A DNA stretch of 64,000 bases from positions 2,790,001 to 2,854,000 of the forward strand of contig NC_063019.1 of assembly GCF_020509005.1 (NCBI RefSeq), given 5' to 3'. Position 1 is the stretch's first letter; each line of letters opens with the position of its first letter. Below the pieces are notes generated by a model. That model ran no database searches, was not told where the DNA came from, and saw nothing but the letters and a program-made list of their open reading frames with translations. Of this stretch, positions 55,300-64,000 are shown one piece after another. Source of the DNA: Fulvia fulva (Eukaryota; Ascomycota; Dothideomycetes; Mycosphaerellales; Mycosphaerellaceae). Made by a program: the position numbers and the translations under genes.

Positions 55300-57840
55300 T
55301 CACAAGGTGTTGCTGCCGCTGCTGCTGCTTGCTATCACTACAACCTCCGGTCCAGGCTTTATAGCTCGTGTGAAGAAGTTGTCCTTATAGTCATTCTCGA
55401 TAGCCACCTCATCGTCCACATCGTCACTACCTGGTGCTCCGTACTAGCTGCGTAGACAGCTACAGGCTTCAATGATGGTGTCTATAAGGTTTGAGCGTCT
55501 GTATATAATCATATCACGGCCTGAGCTGAAGGAGCGCTCTGGAGAGTCCGACATAAGCGGAATAGCGAGTGTATCGAACGCAAACCTCGCTAGCTCCGGC
55601 TCTATCTCACGGTGTCGGTACCAGTATCTAAGGACATCGTATAGAGCTATATTGTCGGCCTTAATCTGCTCAGCAGACTTGTTAGCTTATAGGTTAATCT
55701 CATAAGTGCTAGCCAGGTACTTCTTAAGCGAGTCACGCTTGACAGTAGGTATAAGAAGCTCGTTAACCCTCCGCCGCTTGTACTTGTTGTTAAGTACGCT
55801 TCGAAGGTCGTTATTGTCCTTAACAATAACCGGTTGTGAAGGCTAAGATTGAGATGCCGCTAGTGCCTTGCCCTTCTTATTCTTACGCTTCTTAGACGCC
55901 GGCTCTTCAGCAGGTGTTATAGCTATCTAATCGGCTAGCTTATAGAAGTCTGTCTAGAGCTCTTGCACTTGCGCGAGGGTAGTATTGATCCAATTCTACT
56001 ACTCTTTAGTGCCGGCCGACTACATGTCTTTAAACCACTCCTGCTTCTAGATAGGATTGAGCATTATAGCGGCGTAAAAGACAGGCATCTGATCTGCGAG
56101 TCCGAAGTACTTCTCGGCCTTAGACTAGCTTATAGCGCAACACGCGGAGAGATATTCGTAGGAGTCGTCATTCCTTACTTCCTCTTCAAATTGCTCTTTG
56201 TACCTATCGAGTGTATCAAGCACGAAGCATAGAGTCGGATACTAGTCGTATAGGTGCTTCTTCTCGCCCTACGTATCTATCGTACCTATCTCGAAGACCT
56301 AGAGGGTGTTATAGAGGGAATCTAGCTACGCCCAATCGTTCGGGGAGAGCATGTTCTTTCGGATAGTCGTATCGTCGCGGTGTCGTATACAAAACGTGTC
56401 GACACGTTCCTTGATAGTAAGCGCTCGTCCGATTATGTAATAGAAGCTGTTCTATCGTATAGAGTTGTCTTGAATGAGCTATAAGATACTAGGTTAGCTA
56501 GGAGGTGTTTTTAGGGAGATGTTCGAAGTTGCGAAGTACCGCCGGTAGAGCGTCGGAGGCGTTTAGAAGCGGCCGAAAGCCAATAGATAAGCTTGGATAA
56601 GCCTTAGCGTCATCACGTACAAGATCCTACTTACCTTTAGCTTATCGAATTCCTCTAATCCTTTACCACCTACTACCTCCGAGAACTTATCCAACCTCTA
56701 TATTAAGGCCCTAATCCACCTTATTATATTGTACAGCTTGCTAACCGCTCCTCGCTTCAACTAGAACTCGTATACTGCGTCAATAGCGCCGCGTTCGATA
56801 TCCAATTCGAGCTCCTAGAGCGCCCTTCCCGAGCCTTCTCCTAGGAGTAGCGATTTAGCGTAGAGATTAGCGAGATGACCGAAATAACGAAGGCGGCGGC
56901 CCTTACGATGATAGGCCTTCATCTCTAGATACATCCGTTATAGTAGGACCTCAATCGCCGTGTCGTTGTTAGTAGCATTATCCGCGACAATAAATCCGAT
57001 CTTACCTAAGAGCCGGTACTCCTAGAACACCTCCTATAGGGCTGATGCGATATTCTCGCCTATATGGTCACTACGCAGTCTTCTAAAGGCCAAGAGCTTA
57101 GTACAACGCTTGCCGCTACGGTAGATATAATAGCTATAAACACTCACGATAGAGTAATAGTTAGGCGAGGTCTAGACGTCGAAAGAGATGTGAATATCGC
57201 TAAGGGCATTTAGCAGCTCTACTACTAGCTGAGCCTTCTAATTCTCGTATTTATAGATAACCTACTTTCGAATCGTAGTACTAGCCTTCGGTAGGTATAT
57301 ACCGATCTTGGATAATAAGCAAGATACTAGCTCTCGAAAGTAGGTGTTCTCTACTATACGGAAGGCTATATGACAATACACAATCTACCGGATAAGCAGG
57401 CGCTTAAATTCATCGAACTTTCGAACTAGGGTGAAGTTGATGAAGGTCTGCGACTACGAGCTCTCTTCAGGCTCTTCAACAACGGTAATAGGCTTACCAC
57501 GCTTGTTCATCTGATAGCTCTGACGATAGACAAGTGGACCTTGATTGCCGTTCATCATAGGCAGCGATTGCGGCCTATTCTCGAGCTCATAGTTGTAGCA
57601 GTAATACACCTCTCTTAAATCGCTATTACGCACTAACGCCTCTCTATAGGCCTATATTGGAGAGGTCTTCGTACGCCCTTTCTTCAGCTGCTGGACGGCG
57701 TTCTTGCGCGTGTACGTAACACCATCGATATTGAACTCGTCGAGCCGCAATTCAGCGTCGAACTTGGGGTTCTTGAGGCATAGAGTCACCTTCGTGGTGT
57801 TCTTCGAAGGCAAGGTGAATGGCCATCGAAAGGCTGGCAT
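55300..57840 (-). pseudogene. hAT transposase, multiple in-frame stops
   Basis: Reading from ATG 57840 (MPAFRWPFTLPSKNTTKV), the frame keeps hAT landmarks: LSDIHISFDV-stop-TSPNYYS (where W is expected), GFIVADNATNNDTAIEVL, YFGHLANLYAKSLLLGEG, and a hATC dimerisation end read in another frame, DVLRYWYRHREIEPELARFA then LAIPLMSDSPERSFSSGRDM. At least 12 stops occur in the first 1.3 kb, nearly all TAG at places where Trp or Gln is expected; a later frame shift precedes the dimerisation part. TGG to TAG and CAG to TAG both equal CpA to TpA on one strand. It cannot make active transposase. The 3' limit at 55300 is the first stop after the dimerisation region and its Ser-rich tail. Confidence 0.9.
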
Positions 57841-58103
57841 ATTGGCGGCAGTGAGGTGAATAGATAATAAGAAAGAGGGGTACGAGAACACACACAACAC
57901 GCGTATTTACGCGACTCCGGCAACATGCTATTTTGGTGGTGACCCACTGCGGATAGCCATCCGACTGGAGCGCAGTGGATACCTCATTTGGATCTGGTTA
58001 CCGGTGCTAGTGAGGTGAGAATACCATACCACTACCACTAGCGACGATGGCGATACCGTACCTACCAACAACCGCGTGGTAACCAGTATTAACCAATAGG
58101 ATA

Positions 58104-58123
58104 CCATACCAATTCACTCACTG
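58104..58123 (-). repeat. hAT right terminal inverted repeat
   Basis: 20 bp, on the plus strand ending TTCACTCACTG; the reverse complement begins CAGTGAGTG like the left end. Confidence 0.92.
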
Positions 58124-58131
58124 CCTTCAAG
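58124..58131. repeat. hAT target-site duplication, right copy
   Basis: CCTTCAAG directly after the right terminal inverted repeat, identical to 55165-55172. Confidence 0.9.
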
Positions 58132-58305
58132 ATACCAGTGCAGTCCGCAAACATGTTTAGGAGTTCGTAGCGCTGCTCCAGAACCTATCGCCCAAGCGAC
58201 TTGATCTGCCATGGGCTTCCTGATTGATGATCCTTCCTCGTGACCCCTGAAGATATCCAGCATAAGTTATTTGGAGGTGATGACCTGGGGTGGCAGGGTC
58301 AAAAG

Positions 58306-58653
58306 CTAAAGCATGACCGCATCCTGGAATTCTGGTGAGTGGTTTGACTCGCCGACCTGCCAGGCTGTCATCAACAGGGAGTAGTAGTCCTGCTGGTCGT
58401 TGTTGGGTGTGCTGGGAAGAGAGCCTTTGACGATGTGGTATATGAGCAGCTCGCATGCCTCGCGAGAGTGTGGAATGTTGGGGTCTGCATAGACGTCTAT
58501 GCGCAATTCATCGCCCTCTTGAGTGCTGTTTTCAAGGAGTCCCTTTGACGTTCTGCGCATTATACGCTCCAAGACCGTGTACTCGTTAGTCAAGTACCCT
58601 TCCTCTGCTTTGTCCCACTGCTCGATCTCGATGCGTACAAGCCGACCTTCCAA
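58306..58653 (-). pseudogene. BTB-associated-like gene remnant 1
   Basis: An open frame of about 115 residues without a convincing ATG; the true start may lie in an upstream exon near 58753 (ATGCCGGCC) through an intron with donor GTGAGC. The part EACELLIYHIVKGSLPSTPN followed by YYSLLMTAWQVGESNHSPEF and QDAVML matches the paralogue at 59217 residue by residue in pattern, but stops where that one continues for 90 more residues. It appears truncated at its C-terminus. It lies just outside the right end of the hAT element. Confidence 0.45.
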
Positions 58654-59216
58654 GTCATTGCACTTGTGGTTAGTACCCTCATCACATTGTCGCTTGACAC
58701 CGTGCAGCTCACCTCAGTAGACTGCCAAAATCAGCCATCATGGCCGGCATATTTGACGATGTGTTAGTATTCATTGGTATCGTGGTGGTGATTGATATGG
58801 TTTGGGCTGGTCGAGTCGTGCAGTTGCATTGATGATGTTTGTTGAACTTCGCTATGTCTCAGATACCTTCTCCGTTCACATGGCTAGTGCGGTCTCATTC
58901 ACTCAGGTGCATGCACATGACCTCACCACATCGATCTCCGGCGTCCGAAGTGAGCCCCCTGGAGATTGTTGCCTAAACTCTGTGCTGTAGTGCTTCATTT
59001 GCATGTGAGATTCGTGCCGTCGATGACTGTACCAGTCTATTTGATTTAGAGCTATCGTGTTTGAGCGTTTCCTTGTGGAGCTTCTGTACCCTGGGGAGAG
59101 CCGAGATATGAGCCGCTATACTTCAGATTTCCTCGTCCAGTCTTAATTGTGACCCATGCTCTGTAACATGCAATCTCTCCTCTCTCAATGCAGTACTAGA
59201 CCGAGCAGAGACCAGG
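58654..59216. other. Spacer between remnants 1 and 2
   Basis: About 560 bases. It may hold a first exon of remnant 1 near 58753. Otherwise nothing is recognised. Confidence 0.4.
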
Positions 59217-59723
59217 TCACTCCTCGACCATATACGCCTGCTTCTTTTGCTCGCCTGCACGATCGTTCCACACCGCGTTGTCCCGATGGTAGGCGCCCGA
59301 AGCGTCCGCGATCTCCACCATCGCTCCCTCGATACCACTGACATTCTCAAGCACCTGCCACTCCTCCAATCCACCCATGCAGATACGGCACATCAGCTGC
59401 TCGGCCATAAGCTTCCGCAACGATGATCCTGCTGGGGTCTTCTTGAAGGCTGCCGAGATGTCATCCAGCTCAGTGTACACCTCTTGTATCAGAACCAGGA
59501 GCTGAGCCATGAGGAGGTTCTGCAGCTTCGGCATGGCGTGCTTATGGCACAAGCACCATGCCACGGTCAGGAGCTCTTGATATTCAGTGTTGGCCTCGGG
59601 AGTAAGGAACTCGATGTCTGGCATTGAGCCTTTGACGATGTAGTAGAGAATGAGTTTGCAGGCATCTGGGTCTTCTTCGTCGTGGTGGCTGTCGGCGAAG
59701 GCATCGGCGCCTGCCTTCATCAC
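59217..59723 (-). CDS. BTB-associated-like protein (remnant 2, longest copy)
   Basis: A 168-residue frame; it is open upstream of ATG 59723 through an HDPCIVDQDSV segment, so a first exon may be missing. It contains ACKLILYYIVKGSMPDIEFL, YQELLTVAWCLCHKHAMPKL and QNLLMAQLLVLIQEVY, then the block KTPAGSSLRKLMAEQLMCRI. The last block resembles the end of many fungal BTB/POZ proteins (T-P-x-G-S-x-L-R-K/R-L/F-M-A-E-Q). No BTB core itself is seen, so either it is in a lost upstream exon or these are solo tails. Three related pieces within 2 kb suggest tandem duplication and decay. Confidence 0.45.
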   Translation of the reverse strand: MMKAGADAFADSHHDEEDPDACKLILYYIVKGSMPDIEFLTPEANTEYQELLTVAWCLCHKHAMPKLQNLLMAQLLVLIQEVYTELDDISAAFKKTPAGSSLRKLMAEQLMCRICMGGLEEWQVLENVSGIEGAMVEIADASGAYHRDNAVWNDRAGEQKKQAYMVEE

Positions 59724-59988
59724 TGAGTCTTGATCGACGATGCAGGGATCGTGATCGCTGAGGAAGCATATGCACGCTCGTGATCCAGTGCACTGTCACC
59801 ATCACTCCTTTGCACATGCTCGATACCGAGCTTCTGTCTCCAGATCCAGGTGAAACCTAGCCTTGATCCTTACCGCAGCTTGCCACCAGTCCTACTCTTC
59901 CATCACGTACTTTTCACTACCCTCCTCGCTTGAGCAATTCTTCCACCCCAGCTCGATTGCGGTTGAATCCAGCCAAAGCAGTCGCAAC

Positions 59989-60303
59989 CTACATCAAGAC
60001 GCCTTCGACATGGTCGAAGTTTGATAGCACTTGATAATTCGCCCCCTTCCACAGATACATGATAAATGCCAGCTGCTCGGCCATGAACCTCCTCAAGAGC
60101 GAACCGCCTCCAGTGTTCTCAAACATGTCGGTCGTTGCGAAAGACACTCCAGCGCGCAGAATGAAGTCAGTCTTGCGCTTGTATGGGATGGTGAAGAGTT
60201 GCTGCTCACTCTCGCGTGGCCTGGCGCAAGGTGTCGTCTTGACCACTCGCCGAGCCGAGTCTTCACCTAATGCCACAAACCCTCCATCATCGCTCAAATC
60301 CAA
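59989..60303 (-). pseudogene. BTB-associated-like gene remnant 3
   Basis: A 104-residue frame whose second half, MFENTGGGSLLRRFMAEQLA followed by FIMYLWKGANYQVLSNFDHV, lines up with the C-terminal block of the copy at 59217 (GSSLRKLMAEQL, EEWQVLENVSG). The part equivalent to the LILYYIVKGSMP segment is not in frame upstream; its place is taken by unrelated residues. It is likely a decayed tandem copy, or the last exon of a gene whose earlier exons I could not find. Confidence 0.4.
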
Positions 60304-61924
60304 TGCTCACTACCAATCCCATCCCAATCGGTGAACGTAAAACTCCTCCACTCCTCCTTTGTCTTCAACCTCCCATCGAATGCCTCATCCGCCTCATCGT
60401 GTCTTCCCTTCGTCTTTGCGAACTGCTCCAAAACCCCGAGGACTTCTCAAACACCCTCAAGTCTTCGAACTCAAACGACGGAACTTCTTCCTCTCCCTTG
60501 ACTATAAGCTGTAGTAACAATCTCCTCCATTATGAGGCTCCGAAGTTCATCTCCTGTCTCTCCCACCTCGCTCTTCTCCCAGGCTGGCAGAGCAAGAGAC
60601 AGGTGTCGAATGGCCAGTATCTTAATAGACGCTGATATTTGTATGATGGTGTTAGCAGAAGGATGGTATTACGATCATCTTTGCAGAAGGCGTAGAATGG
60701 CTAGTTGAATGCAGAGCAGGTGCGGGAGGTTGGCTCACAGTCACGCGCAATGTGCATGTAGTCTTGTGATAGCGAGCACTGAGGACCAGTGCTGCGGAAG
60801 ATCGTCAGAGCGCGTGGGTGGCGCGGCAATTGCCTGCTGAGCTCAAGTTAACGCGTGGTATGGCTGAAGTCCCGTTGACATGCAAGTCCATGGACCTTGT
60901 AGCTGAGGCGATGTACGGCATGAGCGACTGATAGCGCGCTTGAACGAAGAATGATGCCGCTGATTATGTGAATCGTGAATACATGGGTTAATCATGGTGT
61001 ATAAAATGTGCTGCGAGGCGGCGGAGCCAAGCCTCGTATGTGTACGCCTAAGGCGCTCTCACTATCGCTGCCCTTCGCACGTCGCTGCCCTTCGACAAGC
61101 TAAAGTTAATGCTGTTTCTTTGTTTCCGGGGGAGGCCCCCTGGACCCCCCTCTGCCTGCGGCAGGCTCTTGTCGCGAGGTGTTTGTGACGCTCCGCTGGG
61201 CTCAGCAGCCTCCGCTTGAGTGTTCGCAGGCTCACACGTCGCTATGGTGCTGCGCGGTGGATGTCTTAATCTATCGTATCCTATAGAGGCTGCGGTCGTC
61301 CTCGCAAGCTCGGCCAGAGCCGCAACCTCCACACGACACGAACTGAGCCAATAGACGTGCTGCACTAGCCTGCTAGCGTTGATGGACTTCGTCCAATCAA
61401 CGCTGCGCTAGCTGATGCAGCTGCGCCCTACTAAAGACGCCTTCGGCTTCACAAGCATCGAGCGCGTCGCTCTTTTCGACAGCATCGTTGGGCTGATAAC
61501 CCTCCAGAGGTACTGTGAGCAGCTTAGAGCAAATTGTGGTGGTGATGGTGGTGGCATTCGAGCGTGCCTTCGTGAGGCTCGCGCAAATAAGGTTCGAGCT
61601 AGTCGGGATAATCCCTGTCAGTTGTTTACTCGAGAAGGAGAGCAGGAATGCAAAAGCGCACTTCCGGACGCGCTGACTCTACAAAAGTTATACTACCAGG
61701 CGCAGTGTGAACCCTCTCGCCAAAATGAGCTCCGCTGGTGGGAGCGTGTCGCCTACTTGCACGTGATCACGAAGTGAAGAAAGTGATTTCGCGCCTTCGT
61801 TGCGGCTATAGCCGAGCTGCATGCGGGTAGCGGCACGCTAGCACTAGCGCCGCCATCTCGATATCAAAACATCAATCCTCACAAGCTCACTTGTTTCCTT
61901 CGACCACACCACATCACCGACAAG
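60304..61924. other. Gene-poor interval with hairpin-rich repeat relic
   Basis: About 1.6 kb. From about 61015 to 61430 the sequence changes to GC-rich palindromic words: GGGGGAGGCCCCC followed by TGGACCCCCC, CTGCCTGCGGCAGG, and GCGTTGAT/ATCAACGC around a GGACTTCGTCC stem near 61377-61405. This resembles decayed transposon ends. The ORF 61415-61777 (120 residues) directly after it has no recognised family but could be a transposon fragment. The last 140 bases before 61925 are probably the SUN gene leader. Confidence 0.45.
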
Positions 61925-64000
61925 ATGTCGGTGCCCAATGGCGGAGCGCCCACACCACGTCGGCAGACCAGAACAGCATCATCCCGACAGCAGACACCAC
62001 TTCCCGCACTACAGACCAAGCAATCACACGCATATGGCGCACCAGGCAAGACACACCTGAACTCGCAAATGACCACAGACACGGCAGAAATTGATGCCGC
62101 TTTCACTACCACCGGCTTCCGCAGAACGCGTGCCGCCACAGCCAAAGAGCCAACACCAGCACCAGCAGCAACACCAGCAGCAGAAACGACCACACGCACG
62201 CGCAAGAGCAAGAAGCGCGTCGAACCAGAAGTCCTTCCAGAGGAAGACCTTGAGGACGAAACCAACGACGGCGATCCAAATGGTATAGATTCCGGAGCCA
62301 GAGGAGATGGCATGCGTCCTGACACGCGCTTAGATACAAGTCTTTCCTATGACAAAGTCCCAGAACCGCAGAAGCGCGCCACCGCTCCGAAGGAGCCATC
62401 ACCTTCCCTAGTACCATCAGTCGAGCCCGCACGTCAATCGCCTGTTGAGCAAGTCGAAGCGCTACCGGAGGATGTCGAGCCTTGGCGCATCACAGTCCTC
62501 TTCTGGACATTCTGGAAGTACGCGGTCCCCAGCGCGCAGATATTTTTTGTGCTTTTGCTAGGCTTCGTCATCATGAGCGGGCTACTCGGCGGTCTGGGTC
62601 TCTTCGCCAGCTTGTTACCCCTACCGGCAATGTACGCGCTTAAGCGCGATGTTTTCTTCTACCGCGTGGGGACTTTGCTCTATGGGCACGGCACGCCTGC
62701 GGAGGCATTATGGTACAATGTGAAGAACGCGGAATTGACCATGTCGGAAGTAAGTATCCCCGCCGTATTGTTCCGTTCCGAGCTAACGATCGCAGATTCA
62801 AATGATCAACATCACGAACGTCACGCTGCCTCAAAACCAGTATTTGATCAATCAGAATGTTTACGCCCGTCTCACTAACGACGAATGGGCTGCTCGCCTG
62901 CTGAAGGAGACTGTTGACACGCACGGCGAAACTTTGCGGGAGTTGAAGCGCATCCTACCTCCTCTGACGGCCATGATCACTGAGGACGGCCAATGGAAGT
63001 TCACCAATGATTTCCTACAAGCATATGGTGAGAAAATGCTCAGCAGTGACGCTGCACCTCTTTGGGACAAATTTATGGAGATCAACGAGGAGCGCCTGAT
63101 CCAAGCCCACCGAGGCATCCTCCAAACGGAGGTCAACGGCGTGATCGAGAACATGCAAATCGTCACACATGATCAGATGCAGCAGGCCATCGTTGAGAAC
63201 AACGACTACATGATGGCCAACTTCAACGAGACCGTCGCGAGCTTCCGCACACACTTGGTCAAGGAGTTCAGAGGTATCGCCATTGAGGTCGCCGACGACG
63301 CCATCAAGCAGTCACCTCTTGCAAGGCTCCAAAACGGCGCCGTTGCTTACGCCACGATTATTCAAAATGCGCAAAAGCGTATGAGGGAGGTCAACTACCT
63401 GTCCATTGGCCTGGGTGCTATGGTCGTGCCGTTGTACACATCGCCCACCTACAAGAATCCAGTCTTGGCTCAAGGCTGGGTCGACTGGGTCCTGTACCGC
63501 ACAGGCCTCAAAACTTGGCCGCTTCTGCCTTTCGTCCCGGCTCTACCACCTACTTCTGCTTTGCGTGACTGGAAGGAAGGCGCTGAGTGCTGGTGCGCTG
63601 CTCCATCTGGCGACGAAATGGCCCTGGGTCAGATCGCAATCCAGTACCCGCACAAGATCTACCCTGGCGAGTTTGCTTTGGAACACATCCCGGCCAGCGG
63701 AACTCGCGACATTGCTGCTGCACCCAAGAAGTACGAGGTATGGGCACAAGTCGACAACTCCACGGAAGCCCTTCGCGTGAAGGCTTTACTTGATCAGGAC
63801 TTTGACCTTCACTTTGACTGGGAGTGCGGTCCACCACCGAAGCATAACCCATCGCGCTGGGTGTGTATCGTCGCCGATGAGTACGACATCCACTCATCCA
63901 ACTACATTAGGAGTTACGACCTGCGCGTTGGGGCTGAGCGTATTGGTCTGACGACCCAAATGATCGCCGTCAGGGTCGTGGAGAACTGGGGCTCTCCAGA
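61925..64000 (+). CDS. SUN-domain nuclear-envelope protein (partial at window end)
   Basis: Exons 61925-62749 and 62796 onward; intron 62750-62795 is 46 nt (GTAAGT, CTAAC branch) and joins ELTMSE to IQMINITNVT. The frame is open to the window edge (about 676 residues so far). Residues 1-190 are basic, Pro/Ala-rich and nucleoplasmic in type. A membrane segment lies at about residues 200-240 (FFVLLLGFVIMSGLLGGLGL), then a lumenal helical region, then the SUN domain from about residue 540: SALRDWKEGAECWCAAP, MALGQIAIQYPHKIYPGEFA, LEHIPASGTRDIAAAPKKYE and VWAQVDNS. SUN proteins bind KASH proteins across the perinuclear space and anchor chromatin or spindle pole bodies (S. pombe Sad1 type). The C-terminus is beyond the window. 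Confidence 0.93.

Larger units (their letters stand above)
55173..58123 (-). mobile_element. hAT-superfamily DNA transposon, structurally complete, RIP-damaged
   Basis: A 2951-bp element. The ends are inverted repeats of 20 bp matching at 19 positions, starting CAGTGAGTG (left 55173-55192, right 58104-58123), flanked by an identical 8-bp duplication CCTTCAAG (55165-55172, 58124-58131). Inside, on the minus strand, is a decayed hAT transposase. Subterminal words (CCATACCA/TGGTATGG) recur near both ends, as hAT elements often show for transposase binding. The element is TA-rich against its flanks, and in-frame stops fit CpA-to-TpA changes on either strand, the pattern of repeat-induced point mutation. 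Confidence 0.93.

Noticed and set aside
55300..57840. Several short open frames inside the hAT element, including 57652-57900, as separate genes
   Set aside because: They are pieces of one transposase frame cut by stop codons.
61415..61777. 120-residue ORF after the hairpin-rich stretch, as a real gene
   Set aside because: No family was recognised and its position inside a repeat relic makes an element fragment more likely; reported only as a finding.

Overview
The window reads as nuclear DNA of a filamentous ascomycete, most likely a dothideomycete. Most introns are about 46-70 nt with GT..AG ends and CTRAY-type branch sites. Gene families are fungal (DUF6604 proteins, DCL1, TAP42, a three-part MET5-type sulfite reductase), and a hAT transposon carries stop codons of the CpA-to-TpA kind expected from repeat-induced point mutation (RIP). 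The class is an inference from these traits; nothing fixes the species.

Layout. 1-6.3 kb: the end of a short-chain dehydrogenase, a two-domain GNAT acetyltransferase, REV7, and the importin KAP114 divergent from REV7. 7.2-13.9 kb: two tandem, intronless DUF6604 paralogues. 14.2-18.0 kb: a secreted DUF1349 protein, a PHD-finger protein and a 596-residue protein with a four-cysteine site. 18.9-23.6 kb: the sulfite reductase beta subunit. 24-27 kb: three small helical proteins on the minus strand in a repeat-bearing, gene-poor stretch. 28.8-31.9 kb: TAF10 and a broken NB-ARC/TPR gene. 32.6-44.3 kb: DCC1 divergent from a large RhoGEF, a small cysteine-rich secreted protein, and TSC1. 46.0-54.0 kb: DCL1 divergent from TAP42, then FAD synthetase. 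55.2-58.1 kb: a structurally complete hAT element with 8-bp target-site duplications but a ruined transposase. 58.3-60.3 kb: three related BTB-associated-like remnants. 61.0-61.8 kb: a hairpin-rich repeat relic. 61.9 kb to the end: a SUN-domain nuclear-envelope gene that runs off the window.

Most genes are unrelated housekeeping genes. TSC1 and TAP42, both TOR-pathway factors, flank DCL1 within about 11 kb; this may be chance. The most notable signals are: two introns of about 150 nt in DCL1 that resemble each other and each carry a perfect inverted repeat, as introner-like elements do; the RIP-marked hAT element; the DUF6604 pair; the cluster of small helical proteins; and an eight-cysteine secreted protein. 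I found no CRISPR array, rRNA or convincing tRNA gene. Exon boundaries were worked out by eye from splice signals, reading frame and family similarity.
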